Below are positions 49,028-57,387 of a stretch of 64,000 nt of DNA, piece after piece. The DNA is taken from NCBI GenBank assembly GCA_002437905.1, contig DJRT01000019.1:67065-131064 (forward strand). Reading direction: 5' to 3'. The position numbers and the translations under genes are program-made. The notes beneath the pieces are model-generated. The model worked only from the letters and a program-made list of their open reading frames with translations, made no database searches and was not told where the DNA came from. Source of the DNA: Ruminococcaceae bacterium UBA6353 (GTDB lineage Bacteria > Bacillota > Clostridia > Oscillospirales > Acutalibacteraceae). Every line of letters starts with the position of its first letter. The stretch's first letter is position 1.

Positions 49028-50221
49028 TTACTCATCCTGCATCAGCGGCAGCAGGTTTTGCAGCTCGGCCGCTGCGGCGGCATCGGGAGCAGCCAGCTGT
49101 GCATAGCGGAACAGCACAAAGCCGTCTGCCTGCCCGCCGGCCCGCAGTGCGGCCACCTGCCGCGCCAGAATATCGCTGTGCTGCGCCCATTCGGCCTGCC
49201 CGCCGCCGGCATAGGGGTCGTTCGGCAGCCCGGCCTTATACAGCGCCAGACCGATATACAGCCGCACGCCGGTGCGCCGGGGCAGCGCCGCCCACATGGC
49301 CAGGTTCCCGGCAAAGGGGCTGGCGGTGTTTTCAAAGCCAAAATAGATCTGCGGGCAGATGTAGTCAATATAGCCCGGCTGCCGCATCCAGGCAGCCACA
49401 TCGGCATAGGCGGTGGTGCGGCATTTTTCCGGCAGAGCAATGGGGCTGACCCCAAACACCCGGCCGCTCTGGTGGGCCAGGCCGTATACGGCGCTGATCA
49501 GGCCGTCCACCTGGTTGCGCCGCCAGTCCCCCACATCCGTGCCGGCCGGAATAGCCTCAAATGTTTCGCCGGTCGCACGCAGCCCGGCGGGGTAGAAATA
49601 GTCGTCAAAGTGGATGCCGTCGATGGCGTAGTTCTGCAGCAGCTCCCGTACCCCGTCCAGCACCAGCTGGCGGGCGGCGGGGCAGCCGGGGTTGTAGTAC
49701 CATATGCCCTCTTGGCAGAAAACGGCGTTTTCCGCCTGCGTGGCGGCGCGGCTGCTGTCCTCGCCGATGCGGTAGGGGTTGACCCAGGCGTGCAGGCTTA
49801 GCCCCCGTGCGTGCGCCGCCTCTACGGCACAGGCCAGCGGGTCAAAGCCCTGCTGCAGCAGGGCAGCCGCGGCCGCTGCCGGCGGATAAACCGTCGAGGC
49901 ATAGAAAGCATCGCTGTGCGCCCGTGCGTGGAAAAACACGGTGTTGATGCCGGCGGCGGCGCAGGTATCCATCACGGCGGTCAGCCGTGCTTCGGCCGCG
50001 GCGGGGTCAGCATCCTGCAGCAGCGGTTCCAGTTCAAGATACGACAGCCAGACTCCCCGCAGCTCTTCGTTGCTGCCGGCAGCCTGTGCATCACCGGCGG
50101 CCGGGGGCAGGGGCACACTGCTTTCCGGTGTGGCGGCCGGTGCCCGGCAGCCGGCAAGGCAACCAAGCAGCAGAAGAAGACACAGACACCGGCGCAGCGG
50201 ACGAAAAGCAGCAGACTTCAT
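49028..50221 (-). CDS. GHL10-type glycosidase lipoprotein (YngK-like)
   Basis: A 397-residue lipoprotein with lipobox L-A-G-C near residue 25. The body is a TIM-barrel of the GHL10 (DUF187) family: L-R-G-V-W-L-S-Y near 57, a W-V-N-P-Y-R segment, I-D-G-I-H-F-D-D-Y-F-Y-P with the acidic active-site residues, and Y-I-D-Y-I-C-P-Q-I-Y. Relatives are linked to wall glycan hydrolysis. It is the first gene of the minus-strand surface operon and is separated by 27 bp from the dockerin gene. Confidence 0.9.
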   Translation of the reverse strand: MKSAAFRPLRRCLCLLLLLGCLAGCRAPAATPESSVPLPPAAGDAQAAGSNEELRGVWLSYLELEPLLQDADPAAAEARLTAVMDTCAAAGINTVFFHARAHSDAFYASTVYPPAAAAAALLQQGFDPLACAVEAAHARGLSLHAWVNPYRIGEDSSRAATQAENAVFCQEGIWYYNPGCPAARQLVLDGVRELLQNYAIDGIHFDDYFYPAGLRATGETFEAIPAGTDVGDWRRNQVDGLISAVYGLAHQSGRVFGVSPIALPEKCRTTAYADVAAWMRQPGYIDYICPQIYFGFENTASPFAGNLAMWAALPRRTGVRLYIGLALYKAGLPNDPYAGGGQAEWAQHSDILARQVAALRAGGQADGFVLFRYAQLAAPDAAAAAELQNLLPLMQDE

Positions 50222-50303
50222 GGCGATACTCCCTTATGTTACATAATTATAAGGATTTCTGCAAAAAAAGTCAATTCCGGCGGAAAAATTACCGCTTATT
50301 ACC

Positions 50304-50566
50304 TAGACAAAGCAATCGGGGTAGAACGGTTTTTTCGGCAAAACAGCGTCCTTATCGGCTTTGTTGCCCTCCGCTCAGAATACGCCAGTATTCTTCGGTC
50401 GGGACGCCGCGCCGCTAAGAAACGCTGTTTGCCGAAAATCTTCGACCTGAAACGAGAAGATTTTTTCGTTTTGGAAGTCGAAGAACGCAGCAATACGAGT
50501 GATGAGACAAACAAAACGGGGAAATATTCCGTTTCAGGAGCCGTTGTACCCCGATTGTTTTGTCTA
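50304..50566. mobile_element. MITE-like non-autonomous element, 263 bp
   Basis: Two 26-bp terminal inverted repeats (50304-50329 and 50541-50566) starting TAGACAAAGCAATCGGGG differ at two positions. Both outer ends carry TA, as expected for IS630/Tc1-mariner-type insertion. No transposase is encoded. The interior has further inverted repeats: CGGCAAAACAGCG with CGCTGTTTGCCG, CTTCGAC..AAACGA with TCGTTT..GTCGAAG, and GAATAC-GCCA-GTATTC. It fills most of the gap between 50221 and 50659. Open frames across it have no SD or family features. Confidence 0.75.
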
Positions 50567-50604
50567 TTCGTGCTTTCAAAGAGGCCTTTTCTTCTTTCGA
50601 TTTA

Positions 50605-50633
50605 TTGTACTGAGCGTAAAAACATGCTACAAT
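50605..50633 (+). promoter_or_regulatory. Promoter of the DUF1294 gene
   Basis: TTGTAC (50605-50610), 17 bp, TACAAT (50628-50633), directly downstream of the MITE-like element. Confidence 0.7.
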
Positions 50634-50658
50634 ACCCGAGAAAGAGGGGAAAACGGCT

Positions 50659-50955
50659 GTGGAACAGAACATATTGATAGGAATTGCCGTGTATCTGGTG
50701 GCGATCAACCTGTTGGGGGCGGCACTGGCCGCCGCGGACAAGCGTCGTGCCCGGTGCGGCCGCTGGCGGGTGGCCGAGAGCACCCTGCTGCTGGTGGCGG
50801 CGCTTGGCGGCGCCTCGCTGATGCTGGTAACCATGAAGCGCCTGCATCACAAGACCCGCCACCGGCAGTTTATGTGGGGGCTTCCCGCGATGATCCTTGC
50901 GCAGGCGGCGCTGCTGGTGGTGGCTGTTTACCGCTTTCATCCGCCGGGCAGCTGA
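50659..50955 (+). CDS. DUF1294 family membrane protein
   Basis: A 98-residue protein with two or three helices. The family marks D-K-R-R-A, R-V-x-E-x-x-L-L and K-T-R-H-x-x-F are present, giving a confident DUF1294 call. Function is unknown. The start is GTG 50659 with AGAGGGG upstream. Confidence 0.9.
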   Translation: MEQNILIGIAVYLVAINLLGAALAAADKRRARCGRWRVAESTLLLVAALGGASLMLVTMKRLHHKTRHRQFMWGLPAMILAQAALLVVAVYRFHPPGS

Positions 50956-51074
50956 GCCGGCCGCTCCGGGCCGCCGGATGGCGGCACAAAAGCACATCCC
51001 TTGGCAATAGTCGATAAAAGGCAGACTGGCGCTGCGCAGACGGCTCCGGCCACGGGTCGGCGCGTCTATGTGCA

Positions 51075-51089
51075 GTGAAAAATTTTCAC
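51075..51089. promoter_or_regulatory. Palindrome upstream of the DUF6514-like gene
   Basis: A 15-bp perfect palindrome GTGAAAAATTTTCAC, 41 bp before the start codon at 51130, in an AT-rich patch. It is an operator candidate only; no clear promoter could be paired with it. Confidence 0.35.
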
Positions 51090-51129
51090 AAAACAACAAT
51101 GATAATGAGTGTTTGGAGGAAGCGCAGGG

Positions 51130-51420
51130 ATGAACAACAGCGTAGAGGAGAGTATAGAAAGTCTGATCGAAATACCGTGTACGGCAGCTGGCCATTTTGA
51201 ATTGGTACAGGGTATCTGCCGTACCGATGGGGCGCAGGGGCAGACGGTGTACGGCGTGCGTGCCCGTCTGGGTGATGGCGTTTGGGAATGGACGGATGTG
51301 GCAGCCGATCGGTGCCAGGTGGAGGAGCTTCTGCGGCGGCTGGAGATCGCCCGGCCGGAGCCATGCCATCTGCAGGATATCGTGGAGGATTACATTGGTG
51401 AGCTGGCACTGCTGCCGTGA
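51130..51420 (+). CDS. Small DUF6514-like protein
   Basis: A 96-residue soluble, acidic protein. The Y-G-V-R-A-R-L segment in the middle and the C-terminal H-L-Q-D-I-V-E-D-Y-I motif resemble the DUF6514 group of small Clostridial proteins. I base this on the pattern and have not searched. Function is unknown. The ATG 51130 has GGAGG 10 nt upstream. It is followed 156 bp later by nrdR, which has its own promoter. Confidence 0.72.
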   Translation: MNNSVEESIESLIEIPCTAAGHFELVQGICRTDGAQGQTVYGVRARLGDGVWEWTDVAADRCQVEELLRRLEIARPEPCHLQDIVEDYIGELALLP

Positions 51421-51451
51421 GCGCCGCCCCACTGCGGATGGCAAAAAAGCC

Positions 51452-51480
51452 TTGCGTTTTTTCGCCGTTTATGGTAAAAT
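51452..51480 (+). promoter_or_regulatory. Promoter of nrdR
   Basis: TTGCGT (51452-51457), 17 bp, TAAAAT (51475-51480). Confidence 0.65.
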
Positions 51481-51576
51481 ATACGCAATGTATAGTGACA
51501 TATATGCCTTGCCGCGTTTGTGCGGCCGGAATGGCCGGGTCGCTTGCGCGTGCGGTGAAATGTGAGGTGTCCTGTT

Positions 51577-52038
51577 ATGAAATGCCCCTTTTGCGGATAT
51601 ACCGAGAGCAAGGTGATTGATTCGCGCCCAACGGACGAGGACAGCCGTATCCGCCGCCGGCGGGAGTGTCTGCAGTGCGGCAAGCGCTTCACGACCTATG
51701 AGGTGATCGAGAGCCTGCCCATCGTGGTGGTGAAAAAGGACAATTCCCGTGAGCCGTTTGACCGGCAGAAGCTGCTCAACGGCCTGCTGCGTGCGTGCGA
51801 AAAGCGGCCGGTCTCGCTGGATACGCTGGAGCGGGCGGTGGATGATATCGAGACCCGCATCCAGAATTCGCTGGAGCGGGAGGTGCCTACCAGCAAGATT
51901 GGCGAGTATGTGATGGACGAGCTGATGCGCATTGATGATGTGGCGTACATCCGGTTTGCCTCGGTGTACCGCCAGTTCAAGGATATCAAGTCCTTCCATG
52001 AGGCCATCCGCAAGCTGATGGATGAGGAAGATAAATAA
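51577..52038 (+). CDS. nrdR: Transcriptional repressor NrdR
   Basis: A 153-residue repressor of ribonucleotide reductase genes. The N-terminal zinc ribbon has C-P-F-C and C-L-Q-C pairs; the ATP-cone starts at about 47 with V-V-V-K-K-D and ends with F-A-S-V-Y-R-x-F-K-D. It senses ATP/dATP and binds NrdR boxes. No nrd genes are in the window. The ATG 51577 is the family start; an in-frame GTG five codons earlier contains the SD. Confidence 0.97.
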   Translation: MKCPFCGYTESKVIDSRPTDEDSRIRRRRECLQCGKRFTTYEVIESLPIVVVKKDNSREPFDRQKLLNGLLRACEKRPVSLDTLERAVDDIETRIQNSLEREVPTSKIGEYVMDELMRIDDVAYIRFASVYRQFKDIKSFHEAIRKLMDEEDK

Positions 52039-52054
52039 ACAATACAGATAAATC

Positions 52055-52090
52055 GCCGGCCGTTCTACATTGTGTAGAACGGCCGGCTTT
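52055..52090 (+). terminator. Terminator between nrdR and the ABC-F gene
   Basis: A perfect 15-bp stem (52055-52069 with 52073-52087) with a short T-run. It ends 14 bp before the ABC-F start, so read-through may supply that gene. Confidence 0.65.
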
Positions 52091-52103
52091 GGGGAGTAGC
52101 ACT

Positions 52104-54032
52104 ATGGCACGGCTGGCAGTACAGCAACTAAGCAAATATTTCGGCGAACGGGCACTGTTCACCGACCTGTCGGTTGAGATCGGGGAGCGGGATAAAATCG
52201 GCCTTGTGGGGGAGAACGGCTGCGGCAAAACGACGCTGCTGCGTATTCTGATGGGACAGGAGCCGTCGGATGGCGGCGGCGTGGTGCGCTATCGCGATAC
52301 CCGCATCGGATACATGGAGCAGCACACCTGCCGGCAGGCCGACCGCACCCTGTGGGACGAGGTGGAAAGCGTCTTTGCCCCGGTGATGGCCGTGGAAAGT
52401 GAGCTGTCCGCGGTGAATGCGGCACTGGCGGCCGGGGAGCCGACGGCAGAGCTGCTGCAGCGGCAGCATACCCTGCGTGAGCAGTTTGAAAACATGGGCG
52501 GGCTGTACTATCACAGCCGGGTGCGCTCCACGCTGCTGGGGCTTGGCTTTACCGAGGAGCAGTTTGCCACCCCGGTGGGGGTGCTCAGCGGCGGCCAGCG
52601 CAGCAAGGCGGCCATGGGACGCCTGCTGCTGGCCGAGACCAACCTGCTGCTGCTGGATGAGCCGACCAATCACCTGGATATCCCGTCGGTGGAATGGCTG
52701 GAGGAGTATCTGCGGGAATATACCGGGGCGTTCATCGTCATTTCCCACGACCGGTATTTCCTTGACCGGGTGACCAACCGCACGCTGGAGCTGAACCACG
52801 GCCGGCTGTACGCCACGGCCGGCAGCTATTCCATCCACCGCGAAAAGCGGGAGAAGGACCGCGAGATTGAGAAAAAGCACTACGCGGTCGCCATGCAGGA
52901 GATCCATCGGCTGGAGGAAAACATCACCCTGCTGAAGCAGTGGAACCGGGAAAAGAGCATCAAGCAGGCAGAAAGCCGCGAAAAGCGGGTGGAGCGTCTG
53001 CGGCAGGAGCTGGTGGTGCCGGAGGAGGAAAACCGCCATGTACAGCTCGCCTTCACAGCGTCTGCGGTGAGCGGCAATGAGGTGCTGACCGCCGAGGGGC
53101 TGCGCATGGCCTTTGACGGCCGGGAGCTTTTCCGGGAGGCCACGGTGCGGCTGCACCGCGGCGAGCGCGTGTTCCTGCTGGGGCCGAACGGCTGTGGCAA
53201 GACCACGCTGCTGCGCATCCTGTGCGGCCGGCAGGCGCCGCAGGCGGGCTATGTGCGCCTGGGTGCCAAGGTGTCGGTGGGCTATTATGATCAGGTGCAG
53301 CAGGGGCTGGACGGCCGCAAAACGGCGCTGCAGGAGCTGTGGGACACCTACCCGCGCAAAACGGAGACGGAACTGCGCAGCGCGCTGGCGGCATTTCTGT
53401 TCCGCGGCGATGAGGTGTATAAGACCATCGGGGTGATGAGCGGCGGTGAGCGGGCGCGCCTGCTGCTGCTTAAGCTGATGCTGGCGGGGGATAACCTGCT
53501 GCTGCTGGATGAGCCGACCAACCACCTGGATATTGCCTCGCGCGAGGCGCTGGAGGAGGCGCTCTCGGGCTACGACGGCACCATTCTGGCGGTGTCGCAC
53601 GACCGGTACTTTATCAACCGCATGGCTACCCGCGTGCTGGAGCTGCATCCGGACGGCCTGGTGGATGGGGGGCACAATTACGATGCCTGCGCGGCCGCGC
53701 GGCAGGCGGCTGCCCGTCTGGCGCCCGCCGAGAAGCCGACGGAAACCATCGGCGCCGGCGGCGCCGGGTATAAGCAGCGCAAGGAGCGGGAAAGCACCCT
53801 GCGCCGGCTGCGCACCGCTGCCCGGCGGGCGGAGGAGACCGTTGGCCAGCTGGAGCAGGCCATTGCGGCACTGCAGCAGGAGATGGCCGATCCGGCCGTG
53901 GCGGCGGATTTTGCCCGCCTGACTGCGCTGACCGCCGCACTGGAGGAGAAAAACACGGCGCTGGAGGCAGCCATGACCCAATGGGAGGAAAGCCAGCAGC
54001 AGCTGGAGACACTGGAGGCAGCGCAGGAATGA
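52104..54032 (+). CDS. ABC-F family ATPase (Uup/YdiF-like)
   Basis: A 642-residue soluble protein with two ABC domains and no membrane part. Walker A G-E-N-G-C-G-K-T-T and G-P-N-G-C-G-K-T-T, signatures L-S-G-G-Q and M-S-G-G-E, and two L-L-L-D-E-P-T-N-H-L-D Walker B motifs are all present. The P-site tRNA-interaction linker lies at about 245-320 and a C-terminal coiled coil at about 560-640, the domain layout of Uup. ABC-F proteins act on the ribosome. Role as housekeeping factor or antibiotic protector cannot be told from sequence. Confidence 0.94.
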   Translation: MARLAVQQLSKYFGERALFTDLSVEIGERDKIGLVGENGCGKTTLLRILMGQEPSDGGGVVRYRDTRIGYMEQHTCRQADRTLWDEVESVFAPVMAVESELSAVNAALAAGEPTAELLQRQHTLREQFENMGGLYYHSRVRSTLLGLGFTEEQFATPVGVLSGGQRSKAAMGRLLLAETNLLLLDEPTNHLDIPSVEWLEEYLREYTGAFIVISHDRYFLDRVTNRTLELNHGRLYATAGSYSIHREKREKDREIEKKHYAVAMQEIHRLEENITLLKQWNREKSIKQAESREKRVERLRQELVVPEEENRHVQLAFTASAVSGNEVLTAEGLRMAFDGRELFREATVRLHRGERVFLLGPNGCGKTTLLRILCGRQAPQAGYVRLGAKVSVGYYDQVQQGLDGRKTALQELWDTYPRKTETELRSALAAFLFRGDEVYKTIGVMSGGERARLLLLKLMLAGDNLLLLDEPTNHLDIASREALEEALSGYDGTILAVSHDRYFINRMATRVLELHPDGLVDGGHNYDACAAARQAAARLAPAEKPTETIGAGGAGYKQRKERESTLRRLRTAARRAEETVGQLEQAIAALQQEMADPAVAADFARLTALTAALEEKNTALEAAMTQWEESQQQLETLEAAQE

Positions 54033-54083
54033 CCCGCCGCGGCTGCCCGGCAAAAAAATCTGCAATTTTTTTGCATTTTCCGC

Positions 54084-54112
54084 TTGACAAACTGCTTTTG
54101 CCGGCGTATACT
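54084..54112 (+). promoter_or_regulatory. Promoter of the Trp T-box operon
   Basis: TTGACA (54084-54089), 17 bp, TATACT (54107-54112). Confidence 0.9.
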
Positions 54113-54405
54113 GACAAAAAACAAACCTTTGACCGGGAGTGAGTACCCGTCGGAGCACCGTGCCAAGAGAGCTGCGGGTGGTGAGATCGCAGCAACGGAG
54201 CCGATGGCGAATGGACCCGGGAGGGCAAGCCGAAAGCCGTTGGGCAAGTAGGGGCGCCGGGGGCTCCACCCGTTATCCGCGGAGCGCGCATAGTGGTGCG
54301 CGAACAGAGTGCTCCGGTATTTTGGCCGGAGAAGTCGGGTGGTACCGCAGATGCTTTTACAGCACCTGTCCCAACAATGTTGTTGGAACAGGTGCTTTTA
54401 TTATT
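54113..54405 (+). ncRNA. T-box leader with tryptophan (TGG) specifier
   Basis: Hallmarks in order: an AGTA segment in stem I (54139), the distal AGAGAG...GGTGGTGAGA region (54168), the specifier loop G-A-A-TGG-A-C-C with codon TGG at 54212-54214, the antiterminator T-box GGGTGGTACCGC (54339), and a terminator (54361-54377 with 54380-54396, then TTTTATT). Uncharged tRNA-Trp should stabilise the antiterminator and switch on the transport genes downstream. Confidence 0.93.
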
Positions 54406-54532
54406 TCTCAGAATAGAAAGGATGACAGCCGGATGAAAATTCTGCAGCCCGGACGGCGATGGCGCAGCAGCGCTTTGTCCGTCCGTCCGATTATGTATTG
54501 AATATTGTGTAAAAAAGAAAGAGGTTATTCCG

Positions 54533-55528
54533 ATGAAAAAGCTTTCCCGTATCCTGTCCGTTTGTCTTTGCCTTTGCCTGCTGGCGCTCAGCCTGGCCGG
54601 CTGCGGCGGCGCTGCTTCCAGCGATGGCAAGCAGCTGAAGATCGGCATCATCCAGTATATGAGCCATCCCTCGCTGGACAATTGCTATGAGGGAATTGTG
54701 AAAGGGCTGGAGGCCTCCGGCCTGAATTATACCGCGGAGCGGCAGATCGGCTCCAGCACCTCCGCTGCGGCGGACTGCAGCACCTTTGCCCAGAATATGG
54801 TTGCCAAGGGCTGCGATATGATTATTGCCATTGCCACACCGGCTGCCACGGCTGCCTATGCGGCGGTGACCGGCACGGATATCCCGCTGATCTTCTGTGC
54901 CGTCAGCGACCCGGTGGCCGCGGATCTGGTGCAGGATATGCAGAACCCCGGCGGCAATTGCACCGGCACCAGCGATGTGCTGGATCTTTCGGCACAGGTC
55001 AAGCTGATCCGCGCGATGCAGCCGCAGCTGAAATCCATTGGTGTGCTGTATACCACCAGTGAGCAGAATTCGGTCAGCAACCTCAAGCGCCTGCAGGAGA
55101 TCTGCACAGCGGAGAATATCACCGTGGAGGCCAGCGGTGTGCAGAATGCCTCGGATATCCCGGCGGCGGCTACGGCGCTGGCAGCCAAGGTGGATTGCCT
55201 GAACAACTTTACCGATAACAATGTGGTGGAGAACCTCAGCATCGAATTGGAGGCCGCAGCGGCGGCCGGCATCCCCGTGTACGGCTCCGAGGTGGAGCAG
55301 GTGTCCAATGGCTGCCTGGCCTCCATGTCCATCGACTATGTGGCGCTGGGCAAAAAGACCGGCGAGATGGCTGCCAAGGTGTTGGGCGGTGCGTCCCCGG
55401 CCACCATGGCGGTGGAGCAGATCACCGAGGCAACTCCGGTTATCAACACGGATGTGGCGGCCTCGCTTGGACTGACTATCCCGGAGAGCTTTGCCAATGC
55501 GGAGACCGTGACCACCGCAAAAGACTAA
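54533..55528 (+). CDS. trpX: TrpX-type ABC substrate-binding lipoprotein
   Basis: A 331-residue lipoprotein of the ABC_sub_bind (PF04392) family. The lipobox L-A-G-C is at about 23. Segments I-G-I-I-Q-Y-M-S-H-P-S-L-D and T-G-T-S-D-V-L-D match TrpX-like proteins. With the Trp T-box upstream, tryptophan or a precursor is the likely substrate. It starts 127 bp after the T-box terminator, with AAAGAGG upstream of the ATG. The permease follows after 16 bp. Confidence 0.93.
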   Translation: MKKLSRILSVCLCLCLLALSLAGCGGAASSDGKQLKIGIIQYMSHPSLDNCYEGIVKGLEASGLNYTAERQIGSSTSAAADCSTFAQNMVAKGCDMIIAIATPAATAAYAAVTGTDIPLIFCAVSDPVAADLVQDMQNPGGNCTGTSDVLDLSAQVKLIRAMQPQLKSIGVLYTTSEQNSVSNLKRLQEICTAENITVEASGVQNASDIPAAATALAAKVDCLNNFTDNNVVENLSIELEAAAAAGIPVYGSEVEQVSNGCLASMSIDYVALGKKTGEMAAKVLGGASPATMAVEQITEATPVINTDVAASLGLTIPESFANAETVTTAKD

Positions 55529-55544
55529 AGGAGAGACGCGTTTT

Positions 55545-56471
55545 ATGTCCACCATCCTCAATTATTTCGGCGTGTTCCTGTCCGATGGGTTTATGTATGC
55601 GCTGCTGGCCATGGGTTTCTATGTCTCGTACAGCACGCTGGATTTCCCGGACCTGTCGGTGGAGGGCACGGTGCTGACCGGCGGCCTGGTGTTCGGCTGC
55701 CTGTGCCCGGTGATCGGGCCGTGGCCGGCGCTGCTGGCGGCGTGCCTGGCCGGTGCGCTGGCGGGCACGGTGACCGGCCTGCTGCATGTGCGGCTGCACA
55801 TCCGCCCGCTGCTGTGCGGGATACTGGTCTCCACCGCCCTGCTGTCGGTCAATCTGGTGGCCGCCGTGCTGATCAATGGCGGCAGTTTCTCCGGCATGGG
55901 CAGCGCGCAGGTGATGCTGTCCAACCGCCCCACCATGCTGACCACGGCGCCGGCAACCCTGCTGCCGATGATCGTAGAGGGGCTGTATTTGCGGCGGCTG
56001 GTGGTGTTTTTCGTGGTGGCGCTGCTGTTCAAGGTGCTGATGGATTTGTTCTTCAAGACCAAGAGCGGCCTGCTGCTGCGTGCCGCCGGCAGCAATGCCC
56101 GCTATGTGACCATGCTTGGCCGGGATCCCGGCCGCAGTAAGATCCTCGGCCTGGCTATCGGCAATGGCTATGCTGCGGCCGCCGGTGCCCTGATTGTGCA
56201 GAGCCGCGGCAGCGCCACGCAGGATATGGGGCTTGGCATGATCGTGATCGGCCTGGCGTCGGTCATCATCGGGCTGTCGCTGTTTGGACGGGTGCGCTGG
56301 ATGCGCCCCACCACACAGGTGATCCTCGGCTCGGTTCTGTATCAGGCGTGCCTGACAGTGGCCACGGCGCTGGGGGTGCCCACCGCCTATAATAAGCTGA
56401 TCATGGCGGTGCTGTTTACCGTGGCGCTGGTGCTCAGCAGCGCAAAGAAGAAAGGCCGGGTGAGGGCATGA
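55545..56471 (+). CDS. trpY: TrpY-type ABC permease
   Basis: A 308-residue BPD_transp_2-like permease with about eight to nine helices. The L-D-F-P-D-L-S-V-E-G-T segment near residue 33 is typical of the partner permease of PF04392 binding proteins. It overlaps the ATPase gene by 4 bp. Confidence 0.92.
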   Translation: MSTILNYFGVFLSDGFMYALLAMGFYVSYSTLDFPDLSVEGTVLTGGLVFGCLCPVIGPWPALLAACLAGALAGTVTGLLHVRLHIRPLLCGILVSTALLSVNLVAAVLINGGSFSGMGSAQVMLSNRPTMLTTAPATLLPMIVEGLYLRRLVVFFVVALLFKVLMDLFFKTKSGLLLRAAGSNARYVTMLGRDPGRSKILGLAIGNGYAAAAGALIVQSRGSATQDMGLGMIVIGLASVIIGLSLFGRVRWMRPTTQVILGSVLYQACLTVATALGVPTAYNKLIMAVLFTVALVLSSAKKKGRVRA

Positions 56472-57241
56472 TCCGTTTTGAGGGCTTGCATAAGGTGTTC
56501 AATCCGGGTACGCCGGACGAAAATGTGCTGTTCCAGGATTTCAACCTGACGGTGGAGGACGGTTCCTTCGTATCCATCATCGGCTCCAATGGCAGCGGTA
56601 AGACCACCCTGCTGAACCTGATGTGCGGTTCGCTGCAGCCGGATGCCGGGCGCATCCTGCTGGGGGATACCGATGTGACCGCCATGCCGGAGCACCGCCG
56701 CGCCCGCCGGATTGGCCGGGTGCTGCAGGACCCGAAGATGGGCACCTGCGGCGATCTGACCATCCTGGAGAACCTGGCGCTGGCGGACAATAAGGGGCGT
56801 GCGTATTCTCTTGGCCGGGCGGTCAACCGGGCGCGGGTGGCCTATTACCGTGAGCTGCTGGCCCAGTGCCATATGGGGCTGGAAAACCGCCTGCAGGTGC
56901 CGGTGGGCAGCCTGTCCGGCGGCCAGCGGCAGGCGCTGGCGCTGGTGATTGCCAATATGAGCGATATCGACCTGCTGATCCTGGATGAACACACCGCTGC
57001 GCTGGATCCCAAGTCCAGCGAGACGGTGATGGAGCTGACGCAGCAGTTTGTGGCGGAAAAGGGCGTGACCACCCTGATGGTCACCCACAACCTGCGCTTT
57101 GCGGTGGAATATGGCGACCGGCTGCTGATGATGCATCAGGGCGGGGTGGTGCTGGATCTCGGCGGTGAGCAGAAGCAGCACGCTACCGTGGAGCAGCTTT
57201 TGACCCAGTTCAACGCCATCAGCATTGAGTGCGGTAACTGA
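56468..57241 (+). CDS. trpZ: TrpZ-type ABC ATPase
   Basis: A 257-residue ATPase with Walker A G-S-N-G-S-G-K-T-T, signature L-S-G-G-Q-R-Q-A and Walker B D-L-L-I-L-D-E-H-T-A-A-L-D-P, where H replaces the usual P after the catalytic Glu, as is common in this group. It completes the importer and ends the operon. Confidence 0.93.
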   Translation: MIRFEGLHKVFNPGTPDENVLFQDFNLTVEDGSFVSIIGSNGSGKTTLLNLMCGSLQPDAGRILLGDTDVTAMPEHRRARRIGRVLQDPKMGTCGDLTILENLALADNKGRAYSLGRAVNRARVAYYRELLAQCHMGLENRLQVPVGSLSGGQRQALALVIANMSDIDLLILDEHTAALDPKSSETVMELTQQFVAEKGVTTLMVTHNLRFAVEYGDRLLMMHQGGVVLDLGGEQKQHATVEQLLTQFNAISIECGN

Positions 57242-57255
57242 TCCGGCCAGCAAAA

Positions 57256-57279
57256 AGCCGCCCCCGTTCGGGGGCGGCT
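57256..57279. terminator. GC-rich hairpin after trpZ
   Basis: A stem AGCCGCCCCC with GGGGGCGGCT around a 4-nt loop, 15 bases after the trpZ stop. No plus-strand U-run; a U-run exists on the minus strand. It may act with the hairpin at 57304. Confidence 0.55.
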
Positions 57280-57303
57280 CAATGGGCGACCGGCTACCTT
57301 TTG

Positions 57304-57344
57304 AAACATCCCGGCGCGGCTTTTTGCCGCGCCGGGATGTTTTT
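57304..57344 (+). terminator. Bidirectional terminator
   Basis: A perfect 17-bp stem (57304-57320 with 57326-57342) then TTTTT on the plus strand. It separates the Trp operon from the convergent SGNH gene. Confidence 0.9.
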
Positions 57345-57387
57345 GCGTGCGTATTTTCTTCGGTTCCAGTATCCCTGAAAAACGGGA

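Noticed and set aside
49811..50677. A 288-codon plus-strand frame crossing the MITE-like element.
   Set aside because: It begins antisense to the GHL10 gene and continues through the repeat; no SD, no family features.
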